DNA from: Rhizopus sp. PT2906
Taxonomy: Eukaryota; Mucoromycota; Mucoromycetes; Mucorales; Rhizopodaceae
DNA length: 64,000 nt
Reading direction: 5' to 3'
Assembly (NCBI GenBank): GCA_025529335.1
Contig: JAMYHX010000091.1
Span: 1 to 64,000, forward strand
Part shown: in pieces, positions 1 through 10,760 of the stretch
How positions within the stretch are numbered: position 1 is the first letter of the stretch
Layout: each line of letters begins with the position of its first letter
The notes under the pieces: model-generated
Told to the model about the DNA's origin: nothing
The model's database searches: none
Seen by the model: the letters and a program-made list of their open reading frames with translations, nothing else
Made by a program: the position numbers and the translations under genes

Positions 1-331
1 TTTTCCTCTTATTATGTTTTATTCATGTTTGACCGACAATTTGTTTTTGCATTAACCAACAATCTCCACCAGCCGGATTGTATCGTCGAGCATGACATGT
101 TTCTATACACGGTCATTCATACCTCTTTACTTCAATCAATCATAGATCGAGCTACAGACGGCGATATGCTACGCTGCAATCACCATTATGTTCAATAATG
201 CAAAGAGAATTCTGTGGATGTCATAAAAATGAATTTCGAGTTGTGGTTTAATACCAACAAATTTTCCAGGTATTTAAGTATTAATAATAACACATCTTAA
301 TGGAATAGAAATGCGTTTATTGATGCAAGAA
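1..331. other. intergenic, nothing recognised
   Basis: AT-rich DNA downstream of the minus-strand glutathione S-transferase gene. It should hold that gene's 3' UTR. I see no coding frame or RNA gene. Confidence 0.5.
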
Positions 332-1034
332 TTATTGTTTCAATGAGTTAAAATGCTTCTGGAGGCTTGGACGGTTCTTGATTGCTTCAACAAAGGCTGC
401 AAGGCGAGGATGTGTTTGAGAGTCGACCTTGGCTTGATTATCGTCATCAAGTTGATGGAAAATAAGGAAGTCAACATAGGTGATTCTTTCACCCAATAAA
501 TAAGGACCGGAAGATTTGGAAAGCATTTGTTCGACAGTATCAAGAGTCTGGGGGAAAGTAGTTTCAGCATAAACCTTTTTATCTTCATCGCTACCACGGA
601 AGAGAGTTGTAGCCCATCTAGTAGTCCAGTCACCAGAGAAGTCAGCATAAGCATCCAAGAGGTGTTCTTCATCGTCATTTTCGCCCAAGTATTTGCCGAG
701 CTTCTTGGCAATGAATCTCATTGCGGGCACGGTCTTTGCATAGTGTTTACCGTTGACAGTGATGTATGGCATAGTGGGGCCAGGAACACCTTCCTTGATA
801 AGTTCTGCCTTTTTTTCTTTCCATTGATCAGCGGTTAATCTGACATATTCGTAGTTGACGCCAGCATCTTCCAAAAGCAATCTGAGAGGCTCACCACGTC
901 CCATGGTTGCTATTTTGATTATTGTGTTAGATGACTCAATATTGTGTGATAAATTACGCCATCATATACTTACTGCTGTCTTTGACTTTGGAGAAGTAGT
1001 AGAGCTTAACATCTTTGAGATCGGAGGCGGCCAT
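332..1034 (-). CDS. glutathione S-transferase, sigma-like
   Basis: Cytosolic enzyme expected to conjugate glutathione to electrophiles. Two exons (974-1034 and 332-909) are joined across a 64-nt GTAAGT...TAG intron and give about 212 residues, normal for the family. The ATG at 1034 was chosen because exon 1 supplies the first beta strand with the LYYF motif that carries the catalytic tyrosine (about residues 11-14). Starting at the ATG at 904 would lose it. After the intron comes RGEPLRLLLEDAG, the classic helix of sigma/mu-type enzymes, then MPYITVNG with the cis-proline that binds glutathione. Residues from about 90 onward form the all-helical C-terminal domain (WTTRWATTLF, YLLGERITYVDFLIF). 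A TATA box lies about 55 bp upstream. Substrate preference cannot be told from sequence. Confidence 0.9.
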
Positions 1035-1088
1035 TTTAAGTTGTGAATATGATGTATGTTGGTAGAAAAGAAATAGCTATTATGTCCT

Positions 1089-1100
1089 CTTTTATATATC
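1089..1100 (-). promoter_or_regulatory. TATA box of the glutathione S-transferase gene
   Basis: Read on the minus strand this is ATATATAAAAGA, 55-66 bp before the ATG at 1034. That is a good spacing for a TATA element giving a short 5' UTR. Confidence 0.55.
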
Positions 1101-1104
1101 TTTT

Positions 1105-1593
1105 TGTCCCCAGGTATAAGTTTTTTCTTGGAAATTTCCTTGATTAATAATAATGCTCGCTAAACATAGAACACCGTCTGCTTATAAATCAATATGCATT
1201 CATTTTCCTCCATCTCTCGTGTAACTAACCTATCTATAGCTTAGATCAGCTACGGTTGACCGAGTATATACACCCCCTTGAAGAATACAGTGTCTCTGAA
1301 TTGGTGTATAAATAAGCAAGTTATATAAATAGGACGTTTCTATAGTAATTACCAAGATAAAGTGATGAGAGCTGAAATTTCTAGAAGATTAAAATTAAAA
1401 TTAAAAGGAACAGGGTGTAACATTAATAATCAAGCGTAAAAATACACAAACGATCAATTATGAAAATATCCCCAGCCGTGTGCGTGTCCCTAAATGGACT
1501 TAAATTAACCTTAGTATAGATCAATTAAAGTTCCTTTTACGCGTAAAAAGACTAGATATTTATTTACATTATGCAAAACAACTTTTTTTTTCC
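1105..1593. other. intergenic, nothing recognised
   Basis: AT-rich spacer between the GST promoter and the 3' end of the TFB2 gene, both minus strand. I see no coding frame. Confidence 0.45.
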
Positions 1594-3667
1594 CTATGTT
1601 CGTTGAAGTCTTCTCTTGACAAAGCCTTTCACATTCTCATGGCCACTATTTATATACGCATGAGTGAATAAAGAGAATCACCATATATATATGTATATAT
1701 ACTTACGCTTCAGAAATAGCCATTGTTCGTTTCTGATTATTGGACCAGAGCAATACGCCCAAATCTCGTGCATATTTCTCAGCTGCATCAAAGTCTGCTT
1801 GCATATTAAATTCGTGATATAAATAAGCTAAATACGTGTGTTAGTCTAGATATGATTTTAATGACGTGATATCTTACATGCTGTTGGTTTTAATCTATTT
1901 CTTTCCATTTCCCATAGTCTAATCTGATCTACAACTGTCAAAGGTAGCACAGGCGTCTTTTCATGAAAATTAGTTTGTGTTTTTGTAAAGTCTATCTACT
2001 TACCCTTTTCCTCATTTGTGGGTGAGCGTGCGATTGTAGATAATAAATAATCTAAAGTAAGTTAATGATCATATCACATACTCGTTCTTTATTCTTTTTA
2101 CTTGTTCTGCCGTAATTCCTTTCATTAATGCATTTCGGATACTATCTCGAGTGATCACGCCTGTGACCATGTTTTTAAACCGTGCATGAAGCTGAACAAA
2201 TAAATTCAAAACAGCAATCTGAAGTGGTGAATCTAAATGGTTGTCAATATACACATGTTTTGCATCGTATGAACTGTCAATGTACCTGTATAGGCATAAA
2301 GCTTATAATTTGTTTCTAAAATGATAAATCCCTGATCATCACCACCATCAGCCGTTTGATCCACGTTTGTCTGTGCTAAATGGTTGTATTTAACAGTAGC
2401 AGCAGCTAAAGCTGATTTTCCAGATGTTAATGTGGTGGCTAGTCTGGTTGGATAATATCTTTTGGAGTGTTTCTATATTACAATCATTAACTACACAACC
2501 TACATGTGTACATGTTTGCTCAGCCAGTATTCTTACCTTTCTTTGGTATACAATGCCATAGTCACGTAAATCTTCCAGCATTTGTAATTGTGTTTGTGTT
2601 AAAGTATCGACTGAATAATTCTATTCATAGAGTTGGTTAAAAAGAAAAAAGAAAGCAATGCGTCTGTCAATTACTTCGCCTAGTTCTAATGATCCAAGCT
2701 GAAAGAAAAAGTTGAGCACTTCTACTAGATCCATTTGAAGCACCTGAAAGAAATTTGCTTAGGCATGTATCCATACATTAAACTTTGTATACACGTACCT
2801 CTGCCATATCCAAATATTGTAGCAAAAACGCCCACACTTGTGTATTCACATCCTGCAATAGAAACTGGAAGCCCTTGTTTGTGATTTGAAGTTGACCGCC
2901 ATTATCTGGGCTAAAATACATAATCAATGACCTATATCTCTCTCTCTTTTATAGACTGTCCCTACCTTTCCTGCATCAATTTACTGCGCTCCAATAGGTT
3001 TAACACGCCTCGACTAGGCTTCTTGGTTAAGGAAGTACCGACCATATAATGAAGAATAGCCTCCCATTGTGTAGTCGCATAATGATCTAAAAAGTTGATG
3101 TCTACAGGATGCTTATCTGGTGTTGGACACGGTAATCCAAATGATTGTTGCGTGCCTCTAGTAAAAAATTAGACACAGTTTCCTCCAAGGCTTTTCCTGC
3201 ACGCCTATTTACCCTCCAGTGAGTGCGTTTTGAAACTGACGTCTAAAGGTGTCATTCATTATTAAAACTTGATCTTTTTGCTCAATAATGCGAAGACTGG
3301 CTAGTTTCTGTAATGCCTCTACTAGTTTTCTACAGAAAGGAATTTGGTTGGTTCTACGCATGTACATTGTAATTCTTATTTACTTTTCTCCTTCTTTATT
3401 GACCCAAGAATGAATATCACTGATAGAAATAGGCATTTGTACATATAATAGTGACATGACTAGATGTCTTCCAACACTTGGTAGTAATCTACAAGACGAA
3501 CATGTTCAGCTACACTCTTTTTTTTTTTTTCTCTCTCTCAAGTATTCTAACCTAAAAATTGCTAAACATGTAGCTGGCTTTTCAAATAAGCGCATGAATG
3601 TAATTGTCGGTAGAGTTTCCAAGTACTCATATATGCTTGTTTTAAAATTATCTACAGACATTGACAT
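1594..3667 (-). CDS. TFB2: TFIIH core subunit p52 / Tfb2
   Basis: Subunit of the core of general transcription and nucleotide-excision-repair factor TFIIH. It anchors and stimulates the XPB/Ssl2 translocase in the nucleus. I join 13 exons: 3552-3667, 3384-3488, 3213-3329, 2966-3157, 2799-2910, 2675-2743, 2537-2620, 2286-2472, 2102-2232, 2004-2051, 1878-1956, 1707-1827 and 1594-1645. Phases agree throughout and give 470 residues, close to the 462 of human GTF2H4. Family landmarks in order are PATCLAIFR near the start, GFQFLLQDVNTQVW, DYGIVYQRK, RYYPTRLA, LETNYKLYAYT, SPLQIAVLNLF, SHAHPQMR, VVDQIRLWEMERNRL, and a basic C-terminus that contacts Tfb5 in other species. In-frame extensions past several donors end in stops and were rejected. 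Two in-frame ATGs (3667, 3661) are possible starts. Confidence 0.93.
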
Positions 3668-3716
3668 TAAAAAAAAAAAAGAATGAATCTATAAAAATAT
3701 AGAAAGGAAAACCTAT

Positions 3717-4262
3717 TTAAGCACCGCTTGTCTTCTACATAACCAAGCTTTTCAAAAGAGTCGTGACAAAGTGTCATAGATCAAGGGCAACATTAAGGTC
3801 GTATTTCATTGGCTAATACCATTACACCCTGTTAAGGAACATACTTAAAGCGTTGAACGGTTTTGAATGGTTTACAAGAAGCCTCTATCAAAATATTGTC
3901 TATCATCAGATAACGACTACTATAAAGCAACCAAGCCATTTACATATATTTAGAACGAAATCAAATGCAGTATATAAATCTATTAGCACCTGGTCTTTTA
4001 TCATTCATAGAAAAAGATTCATATATAGCAAGTATGGCAAGTCATTTAACATTCGAGCAATTCATGGATTTATCACTCTCAAAGAACATAATAAACCCTT
4101 GGAACTTCAGCAACACGTGTATGTATCTCAAGACACACAGGAGAAAGTGATTCTACTTCTTTGTATTGCAATGATATGGCGTCTTCAAGTACGGGCATCA
4201 GTAGCGTATATAGGAAAGACGTCAAATTTTTTATTTGCAAGCATCAGCAAGATAGCCTCCTA
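3717..4262 (-). other. unresolved coding-like stretch, possible gene remnant
   Basis: On the minus strand a continuous frame from about 4228 to 4083 reads like protein (YTLLMPVLEDAISLQ and SPVCLEIHTRVAEVPRV). Further minus-strand blocks follow (LYTAFDFVLNI, then across a possible 47-nt intron ILIEASCKPFKTVQRFK, ending QAVLK and a stop near 3717). No single set of splice sites joins all of it without stops. The plus strand is also open for 136 codons (3853-4263). I recognise no family. It may be a decaying gene or a gene with introns I have misplaced. Confidence 0.25.
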
Positions 4263-5129
4263 ATACAATACTTGATATGGTCATTTATATCAGACAAAGA
4301 CAGCAGGCATTAAAAAAAATTGTTTTTTCTTCTATAAAATATCATTTGAAGAGCATATGGTGACATTTCAAGCCCTTCTTCCGTCAATTGTGTCATCTTT
4401 GTGAAGCCAAAAAGAAAAGTGTTTATGAGCCGTTGTAGGATATTTTGATATATTTAACTCTGTTAACTGAGGCTATTAAATCATAGACATAAGAGTAAAG
4501 GGTTTGAAAAGATAATAGATTTAGAAAACACTCTAACATTTAGAGTAACCTTTGAGATGTTGGTTACGATGAAAACAAACAAGACAATGTACAAAAGAAT
4601 ATATCAATTGAATAATGAAATTAAATTGACTATACCTCATCTAGTAAAAACCATGGATAAAATGATACCATTTACTTGATAAAAATGGTGATTATCATTT
4701 CCCACGCTTTGAGGCTGGCTAGGCAAGATGGTAAAAAGTGTTCCAAGCGTAACACAGACTTATCACAAATAAAAAAACAGGGCAGGATTAAACAAGACTA
4801 AATTAGCGTCTAAGGCTAGTCAATACTGAACATTGAATGAGCCTAAAAGTTAAAAAGCATATGAATTCATTCGCATAAATGTTTATTTGCTGAGAATGGT
4901 AAAGTCCGGGAAAAATTGAAAATTTTACTAAAAAAAGACATGTTAATATGCGGGGTAAGCAAACTATGATGAAATTGACAAGGTAAACCCTCCTCCCAGT
5001 GTTTTTCTATCCGTTTCTGAATGATAATGCCTGGGAAAGTTGGCATTGATCACCCCTTTTTCCATTTAGTTTCCCGTATGTACTCATCAGATCCCTCTTC
5101 TTTTCCCTTCTTTTATTTTTTGACACAAT
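4263..5129. other. intergenic, no confident feature
   Basis: AT-rich stretch. Two short minus-strand frames (starting near 4672 and 4396) could be 5' exons of the unresolved locus below, but they would need a 243-nt intron, long for this genome. The last 120 bases are pyrimidine-rich and probably hold the promoter of the plus-strand gene starting at 5130. Confidence 0.35.
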
Positions 5130-5788
5130 ATGAATAAAGAAACAACACATTGTAAAATGAACCAGAATGATCTAAAGGCTAAAAAAACTGATTTACAAGC
5201 TGTCATTTCAAAATACCAGTCGGATCCTGAGCTATTAAAGCTTATTTTGATGAGCAAAGTTGAAGAAGATAAACGACGGACAGAAGAAGCTAAACTGAGA
5301 TCGAAAGAGATTGATCTATATTTAAGCCAACGCTATCATTATCCTTATAGGAGAATCATGCCTAATGAGATAATAAATAAGAATAGCAACATTAGGTAAT
5401 TCTGCATAATAGTAAAAAGATGATTGTCTCTTATGTGATATTAGAAGGAAAAGGTCTGTACAAGCCATTAGTAAAGTGATCGAAACCCATGAGTTTCCAT
5501 TCGACGACGGGTACTTTTGGAAAACAAATGGAAACACGCTACAAAAAAGAACTGGACTTAAAAGTATTTACTTTAAATGTGCTAGTAAGGTAGGGTAATT
5601 ATGGTCGGATAAATTCGGATACCATGGTGACTAGCTCCGTACTCATATGAAATTCATACCATTCTTTATTTTAGGATTGTCCTGTCAATAAGACGGTTAT
5701 AGAACAAGAAAATGGGAAATATATGATAAAATATAGAGGCCAGCATGTATCAAGGTGTAATAAAATAGAACACGTCAAAGATGTGTAA
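5130..5788 (+). CDS. WRKY-like zinc-domain protein
   Basis: Predicted DNA-binding protein of the WRKY-GCM1 superfamily. Exons 5130-5395, 5445-5589 and 5675-5788 join in frame to give 174 residues. Residues about 25-70 are a charged helix (DPELLKLILMSKVEEDKRR). The C-terminal half (about 105-165) follows the WRKY plan: FDDGYFWKTNGNTLQKR at the place of the WRKYGQK strand (heptapeptide degenerate to WKTNGNT), then SIYFKC, then ligands C134 and C139 (C-x4-C), and after 21 residues H161 with C165 as the likely last ligand. YMIKYRGQHV matches the usual YEGxH strand. The second intron falls between the two cysteine ligands. Membership is inferred from the spacing of conserved positions. A FLYWCH or other relative in the same superfamily is the main alternative. 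Regulatory targets are unknown. Confidence 0.62.
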
Positions 5789-5925
5789 ATGATTTACTCT
5801 TCTTTTTTTTTTTGAATTACAAAAAAGGAAATGGAGAGACAAATAACATGCATCAAGGTGAACCCACGCTATGTATTTAAACCCTCTCTCGATTTTTGCA
5901 TCTCTTTTCCTTTCTATCTTTTAAC

Positions 5926-6222
5926 ATGTCTTCGCCCATTATTCTCACTAGATTTACTGGATCTACACTGGAGCCCTCTAGTGAGCCAATTATCCTCTAT
6001 GAATCCCATCTCTATCATAATAAACGACCTGATCGTATCCAAATCGTGCCTACTCGATGCACTCCTCCATTGAAGCGTGACAATAAACCACCACCCATTA
6101 TGATTCCTGAATTCAAGTTTGATGATAAATATATAGATGATAATGAATTCTCTGCTTGGTCTTATGAAGAAGAGGATGATGATACAGCTACCACCACTAC
6201 ATCAGATACCCTACCCATCTAG
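5926..6222 (+). CDS. small acidic hypothetical protein
   Basis: Intronless frame of 98 residues. The ATG at 5926 (AACATGT) was preferred over an upstream in-frame codon because a TATTTAAA element sits about 50 bp before it. No transmembrane segment or signal peptide is seen. The middle is Pro/Lys-rich and the C-terminus is strongly acidic (EEEDDD) followed by a Thr run. I recognise no family. The short distance from the WRKY-like gene upstream (about 140 bp) does not by itself imply joint function. Confidence 0.5.
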   Translation: MSSPIILTRFTGSTLEPSSEPIILYESHLYHNKRPDRIQIVPTRCTPPLKRDNKPPPIMIPEFKFDDKYIDDNEFSAWSYEEEDDDTATTTTSDTLPI

Positions 6223-7551
6223 TTCTCACGTCCTTCATGTACTACTCTCCCATCCTATTCATTGTACATAATAAATCACATCTCTTTTTATTTTTTGCGT
6301 TCAAAGTAGGGTGAACTGTTCATCAGTCCAATGCTGGTATCCATAACCCATTCTCCAATGTCGAGATATTTAGTCACATACTTTTTAATTTCTTCATGCT
6401 CTATTTGGTTAGTGGCTGACCTATATTATTTCATCAGTTGGCCCTAGTTTCTTTCTTTCTTTTTTTTTATTTGCTGCGACTTACTCTAAACCAGTGTTTC
6501 TTTTGATACCTGCAAGTACAGTTGAGACAAGTACTGCGTCTGCTGTAAAATGAAATATTCTTCCCAACATGGTCAATTAATGATGTTTGTATGCTCTTGA
6601 TTGAGTCAATGTCAGTAACGAAAAATATAAAGAAAGAAAGGAGAAAATAAAAAAACCAGCGTGTATGTGTGTGTGTGTGTACTACTTTTTTTTTGGTCCC
6701 AAAAAAAAATACAGAATTACCACTCAGTTAAAAACCATCCTGGCAATGAATCAACAAAGTGAAATGAACATCACTTTTTGTATAGAAGCATCTCTCTCTC
6801 TTTTACAACCTTTTGTGTGAGAGAACGGTGTACATTCCTATTTCGGCTATGACACGGGTTCTTGAGTGATTTTAAAAAGCTACAAATAAGGTTACTTTTT
6901 GTATTGTAAAGAAGGATCAGTTACGGCTCAATTGACAACTACTCAGTATTGAACCGAGTCTTGTACTTGGAAAGTTGAAAAAATGACCATTTTGGCATCT
7001 GTTTAAAATTGAAAACAAAGAAAGAACCATATGATTTCAGCTACAGTCCTTCCTCTTGCTTCATCCTTTGTTGAGAACTATTTTTTACAAAGGGCCGTGA
7101 TCTACGCATAAAATATTGAAAAAATGGCGACCTTGTCTCCCCCTTCTGACATGTCCTATGATCAAAATTGTGGAAAGGTATTACAAGCTGATAACCATTT
7201 AGCTTTGTGAAAGGTTTCCGAAATAGGTAAATGTAGCGTCTACATGAGAAGTTATTATATTCAAGGCATGACGCTGCATAATCCATTAAAGGCTCTATTT
7301 AGCTCTACTGTATATACATTTATTTACGTTGTCTAATACTAGATTAAAGCATGTACGTAATATATCATGTACTGTTTTTTCTTTCTCAAAAGAGACAAAG
7401 GACACCTGAGATGATGGTCAATATGCTACTATATGAAGATTCAAAGCATAATAGAAAAGAACAGAAACGAGTGATAAAAAGCAAATGAATAAAAAAAAAA
7501 GGGAGGAAAGAATACGCAGGTATTTGTATTCACACAACACCTACAGTTCTT
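6223..7551. other. intergenic; GT microsatellite; no confident gene
   Basis: Low-complexity AT-rich DNA with a (GT)n tract at 6660-6680 and several T runs. A minus-strand frame at 7041-7286 and plus-strand fragments around 7030-7200 show no recognisable motif. They might be further decay products of the transposon-derived ORF that begins near 7552. Confidence 0.4.
6660..6680. repeat. (GT)n microsatellite
   Basis: Alternating GT repeat with one interruption, in intergenic DNA. Confidence 0.85.
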
Positions 7552-8163
7552 TTGCTCTTCTACCTACTCTTGATGCTTGCTGGTCTTAATAAAGGCTTAT
7601 GTGGCTTAATGGAGGACACGGGACCAGCCTTTTTCAGCAATGTTCAAGTTCTCCTAAATGTCCCTCTATATGTCCTATATGCTTTGTACAGAAGTAGTAA
7701 GCGGGAGCATAGGATACTCTGGGAAAGTCGAAAGTTCTTACTGTATTTGGCAACGGGATGGTTTGTAAAAAGCATCGTCAAGCTCAAAGGTCTACGTTGT
7801 GATGCTACTGGTACCTTGTGGCGATGTTTGAAAAGAGAAGCTGTTGGAGATCTTATGGTTGTACCAATTGATAAATCCAAAACTTTCAAGATTTACAGTC
7901 AGTGTGATATTAAATTTCTGGGAGAAGCCGTTCGTGTCAAAGGTTACAGTGCACTTGTCTGCAAAACATGTAATACACTTTGGAAATATGGTGTCAATTT
8001 CGCTTTCTGTTTGGAAAGGTAATGGTAGGTCCAGAGTTTACTCTAAATCGCTGTAGTAAACACGGTCCCCCTTTTGGAGTTTAGGTTCATTGTGCAGGAG
8101 AAGTGGAAGACGGTTGACAACCCCGGCCCTCATAAAAGAAGTACCCAAGCACTGTATGTAATG
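7552..8163 (+). pseudogene. decayed TnpB/Fanzor-like transposon ORF
   Basis: Remnant of an RNA-guided-nuclease-like transposon protein (TnpB/Fanzor, OrfB zinc-ribbon type). The leading frame is open for 156 codons, but homology seems to continue in other frames: SVWKGNGRSRVYSKSL near 8000-8055, then after two stops SGRRLTTPALIKEVPKHCM up to 8163. The zinc-ribbon half CKTCNTLW is intact, but its partner CxxC is reduced to a single Cys (SQC). The position that in intact OrfB-type proteins reads W-x-RDVNAAxN is here WKYGVN, so the last RuvC aspartate is gone. The GTLW and VRVKG blocks also fit. Family assignment is from remembered patterns of fungal members. I see no terminal inverted repeats and no target duplication. 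Confidence 0.5.
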
Positions 8164-9371
8164 AACTTCTTTGGTAAGCAATCTTATTTCAAAAGCATTA
8201 TATAATGCAGACTTTGTGAGTGTGGTCTGTAAGCGCGCAATCGACAATCGTATAATGCTCAATTACCCGAAACTTTGGAACAGAGACAGAGCTGCTGCTC
8301 TAAATTTTAAGCATATTATGATATAGTTGAGAAAGAACTGGGACCCGGCCATCGCGATTTACACGAGGCCCCTTTAATCCTACAGCCTCTTCTAGGAAGA
8401 GAAAAGAGGTGCTTCAACAACAACAGCAAGAAAAAAAAAAAAGAAAAAAAAAATAATCCGCCTAGTAGATACAAAGGTAATCTGATACAGGTAATATTGA
8501 GTGCTTTTTTTTTCATTTCTCTCACTTTCCATAAATAAATGGATGACCGTCCATATATTAATTTGCCTAATTGTCTGATTTTAGAGTAGATAGGTACAGC
8601 ATTATTTTGTACAACAAGTCATTCTTGAATAAGCAATCCCTGTTGCTTAGTTACTACTTTGCTACTCTTGGCAACCCCATTGTATTAACTTATGTTGCTG
8701 TCACTATTTCATGATTATAATTAAAAACAATAAATTTCTTACATAATCGGTTTTTTAGCCTACATATATTTTATGTCAGCTTTTGAAAGATGCTCCCCTT
8801 CAAGGCGCATGATTACAAAGCTTATAAAATAAAACACATAGGCTCACGTTTAAATAATCCTTTATCTCATACATACTTAGGCACACTCTAAAACAGATCA
8901 GGAAGGGGTGTATTTACACATTCATAAATGAGATAAAATGAAATTCGGTTACACACATATTTACAATCTTGCAGATTACATTATATCCATAATAATATCA
9001 AGATTAATTGATCAGCTTTTGGGGTTTACTACTGATCCTATTGTCGAGACAAAGTAATGCAAAAGGTTGTATCACTAATGTAACAACAATAGAGTCCTTT
9101 TAGAGCAGATAACATGTGCAGGAAGTGTACGATGAACATGATAGAACGTAAAGTTGGATTGCTGGTCATGTAGCCTGCTGCTATTAAGAACGAATGCCTA
9201 TCTTAGGATCATAGTGTATCCAATCGCATGGATACTGCCTCTCTTTCTCTATGTATAATCCATATTTCCCCCAATTAACTGATGCCTTGATGTGTAAATT
9301 TATGCAAGCTGTGGCTTTGATAAGCCGAACCTGTCTTTTTTTTTTCTTTTTTTCCACGAGTAAAAGGAATA
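8164..9371. other. intergenic, nothing recognised
   Basis: AT-rich spacer with a purine run (8424-8455) and many T runs. The last 30 bases are a T-rich tract and an A-rich leader just before the RRP36 start at 9372. No coding frame convinced me. Confidence 0.4.
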
Positions 9372-10608
9372 ATGGCAAGAAAGCACATTAATAGACCGAT
9401 AGAAAGTGAATCTGAACAAGAGGAATACGATCAGAGTGAACAAGAATATGATGAAAGTGAGGAAGAAGAGTTTGATGAGAATGAGCAAAGTGAAACTGAG
9501 AATGTAATTGAAGTTAAAGTAATCTTTAATGTGAGACTAATGGCTTCATTCAGGAAGAAGAAGACGAAAGTGAAATAGAAGACGATGAGAATGATAGAGC
9601 AGCTAAAATAGCAAAAATGAAAAGAGGTAAATTTGAGTGCTTAAATGATTATTTTTTAAGACGATAATATTAGATCTTGCTCATGTATCATTCGAACAAC
9701 TTGCGGAAATCAACAATAAAATGGGAGTCAATGATTCATTAGAAAAGAAGAAAGTGTCTAAAGCACAGATCTTGAAGGATCTCGAAGGAGCAGCGAGTCA
9801 GCTTAAAAAGAAGGATAAAAAGTTAAAGAAGAGCGACCAAGAGATGAAAAGAGAAAGCAAACACAGGTTTGATCTGATAATAAAAAATTCGAACAATAGG
9901 AAGAGACTAATACAACTATAGACCCATGGAGATGTCATCCAAAAGGGCTGTCACTCGACTCCGAACGGTTGTTCCTTTACAAGCAGAGGTAAACGTTAAC
10001 ATTTTTTTCTGAGAGAGATTTATTTATACAATAAGATAAAATAGAAACGACGCGACCCAAGATTTGATAAGCTTTCTGGTCACTTCAACCAAGATTTATT
10101 TGAAAAATCATACGGTTTTTTAGAGGAGTATCGTAAATCTGAAATAGACATGCTCAAGGAACAAATCAAGAAGGAACGAGATCCAGAAACGGTAGAGAAC
10201 TTGAAAATGATGTTGACTAAAATGGTAAAAAAAAAATCCGGTTTCTACGTTTTACATTGAGGCCAATTAATTCCTATAATTGTTCATTTAACAGGTGTCT
10301 TCGGAGAAAACAAAAGAAGATCGAAAGAGAAAACAAGAATTGATTCGACAGAGAAAGAAGCAGGAAGCTGAATTAGTGAAACAAGGGAAAAAGCCTTACT
10401 TCCTCAAGAGATGTAAGTTTATTCATCTTTTTATTCTTTCTATACTGACATCGAAACAATAGCCGAGAAACGTAAGCTTGAGTTGATGGATAGATACCAA
10501 CGATTGGGAGATAAGGCGGTCGACCGTATCTTGGAGAAACGTCGTAAGAAGAATTCAAGCAAGGACAAGAAGAAGCTACCATTCAAAAGGAGATCGGCCG
10601 CGGAGTAA
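9372..10608 (+). CDS. RRP36: rRNA-processing protein Rrp36
   Basis: Nucleolar factor of the 90S pre-ribosome needed for early 18S rRNA maturation. Seven exons: 9372-9503, 9554-9626, 9674-9866, 9922-9988, 10045-10224, 10295-10412 and 10463-10608, giving about 302 residues. The first donor is ambiguous: GTAATT at 9504, GTTAAA at 9513 or GTAATC at 9519 all keep phase 0. Residues 1-70 are a Glu/Asp/Ser-rich region, then VSFEQLAEINNKMG, a Lys-rich helix, RPMEMSSKRAVTRLR, and the family core KRRDPRFDKLSGHFN followed by YGFLEEYRKSEI. The C-terminus is very basic (KKPYFLKRSEKRKLE, KRRKKNSSKDKKK). The conserved blocks cross three exon joins in frame, which supports the model. Confidence 0.9.
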
Positions 10609-10708
10609 CTATAACAACAAAATGAGACTTACACAAATTCAATTAATTATATTGTACAAATTGAATAAAGCTATTTTTGTAAATAAAACTTTGGCAGCAA
10701 ATCGCGAT

Positions 10709-10718
10709 ATATAAAAAC
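10709..10718 (+). promoter_or_regulatory. TATA box of the chitinase gene
   Basis: TATATAAAAA lies 43-52 bp before the chitinase ATG and is followed by a CT-rich leader typical of strongly expressed fungal genes. Confidence 0.6.
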
Positions 10719-10760
10719 CCTGTCTTCATTGTTCGTGTTTTCTCTCTTCACACATTAGCA

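Noticed and set aside
7041..7286. 81-codon minus-strand frame
   Set aside because: No motif; the plus strand also shows patchy coding-like text here, so strand is undecidable and I make no call.
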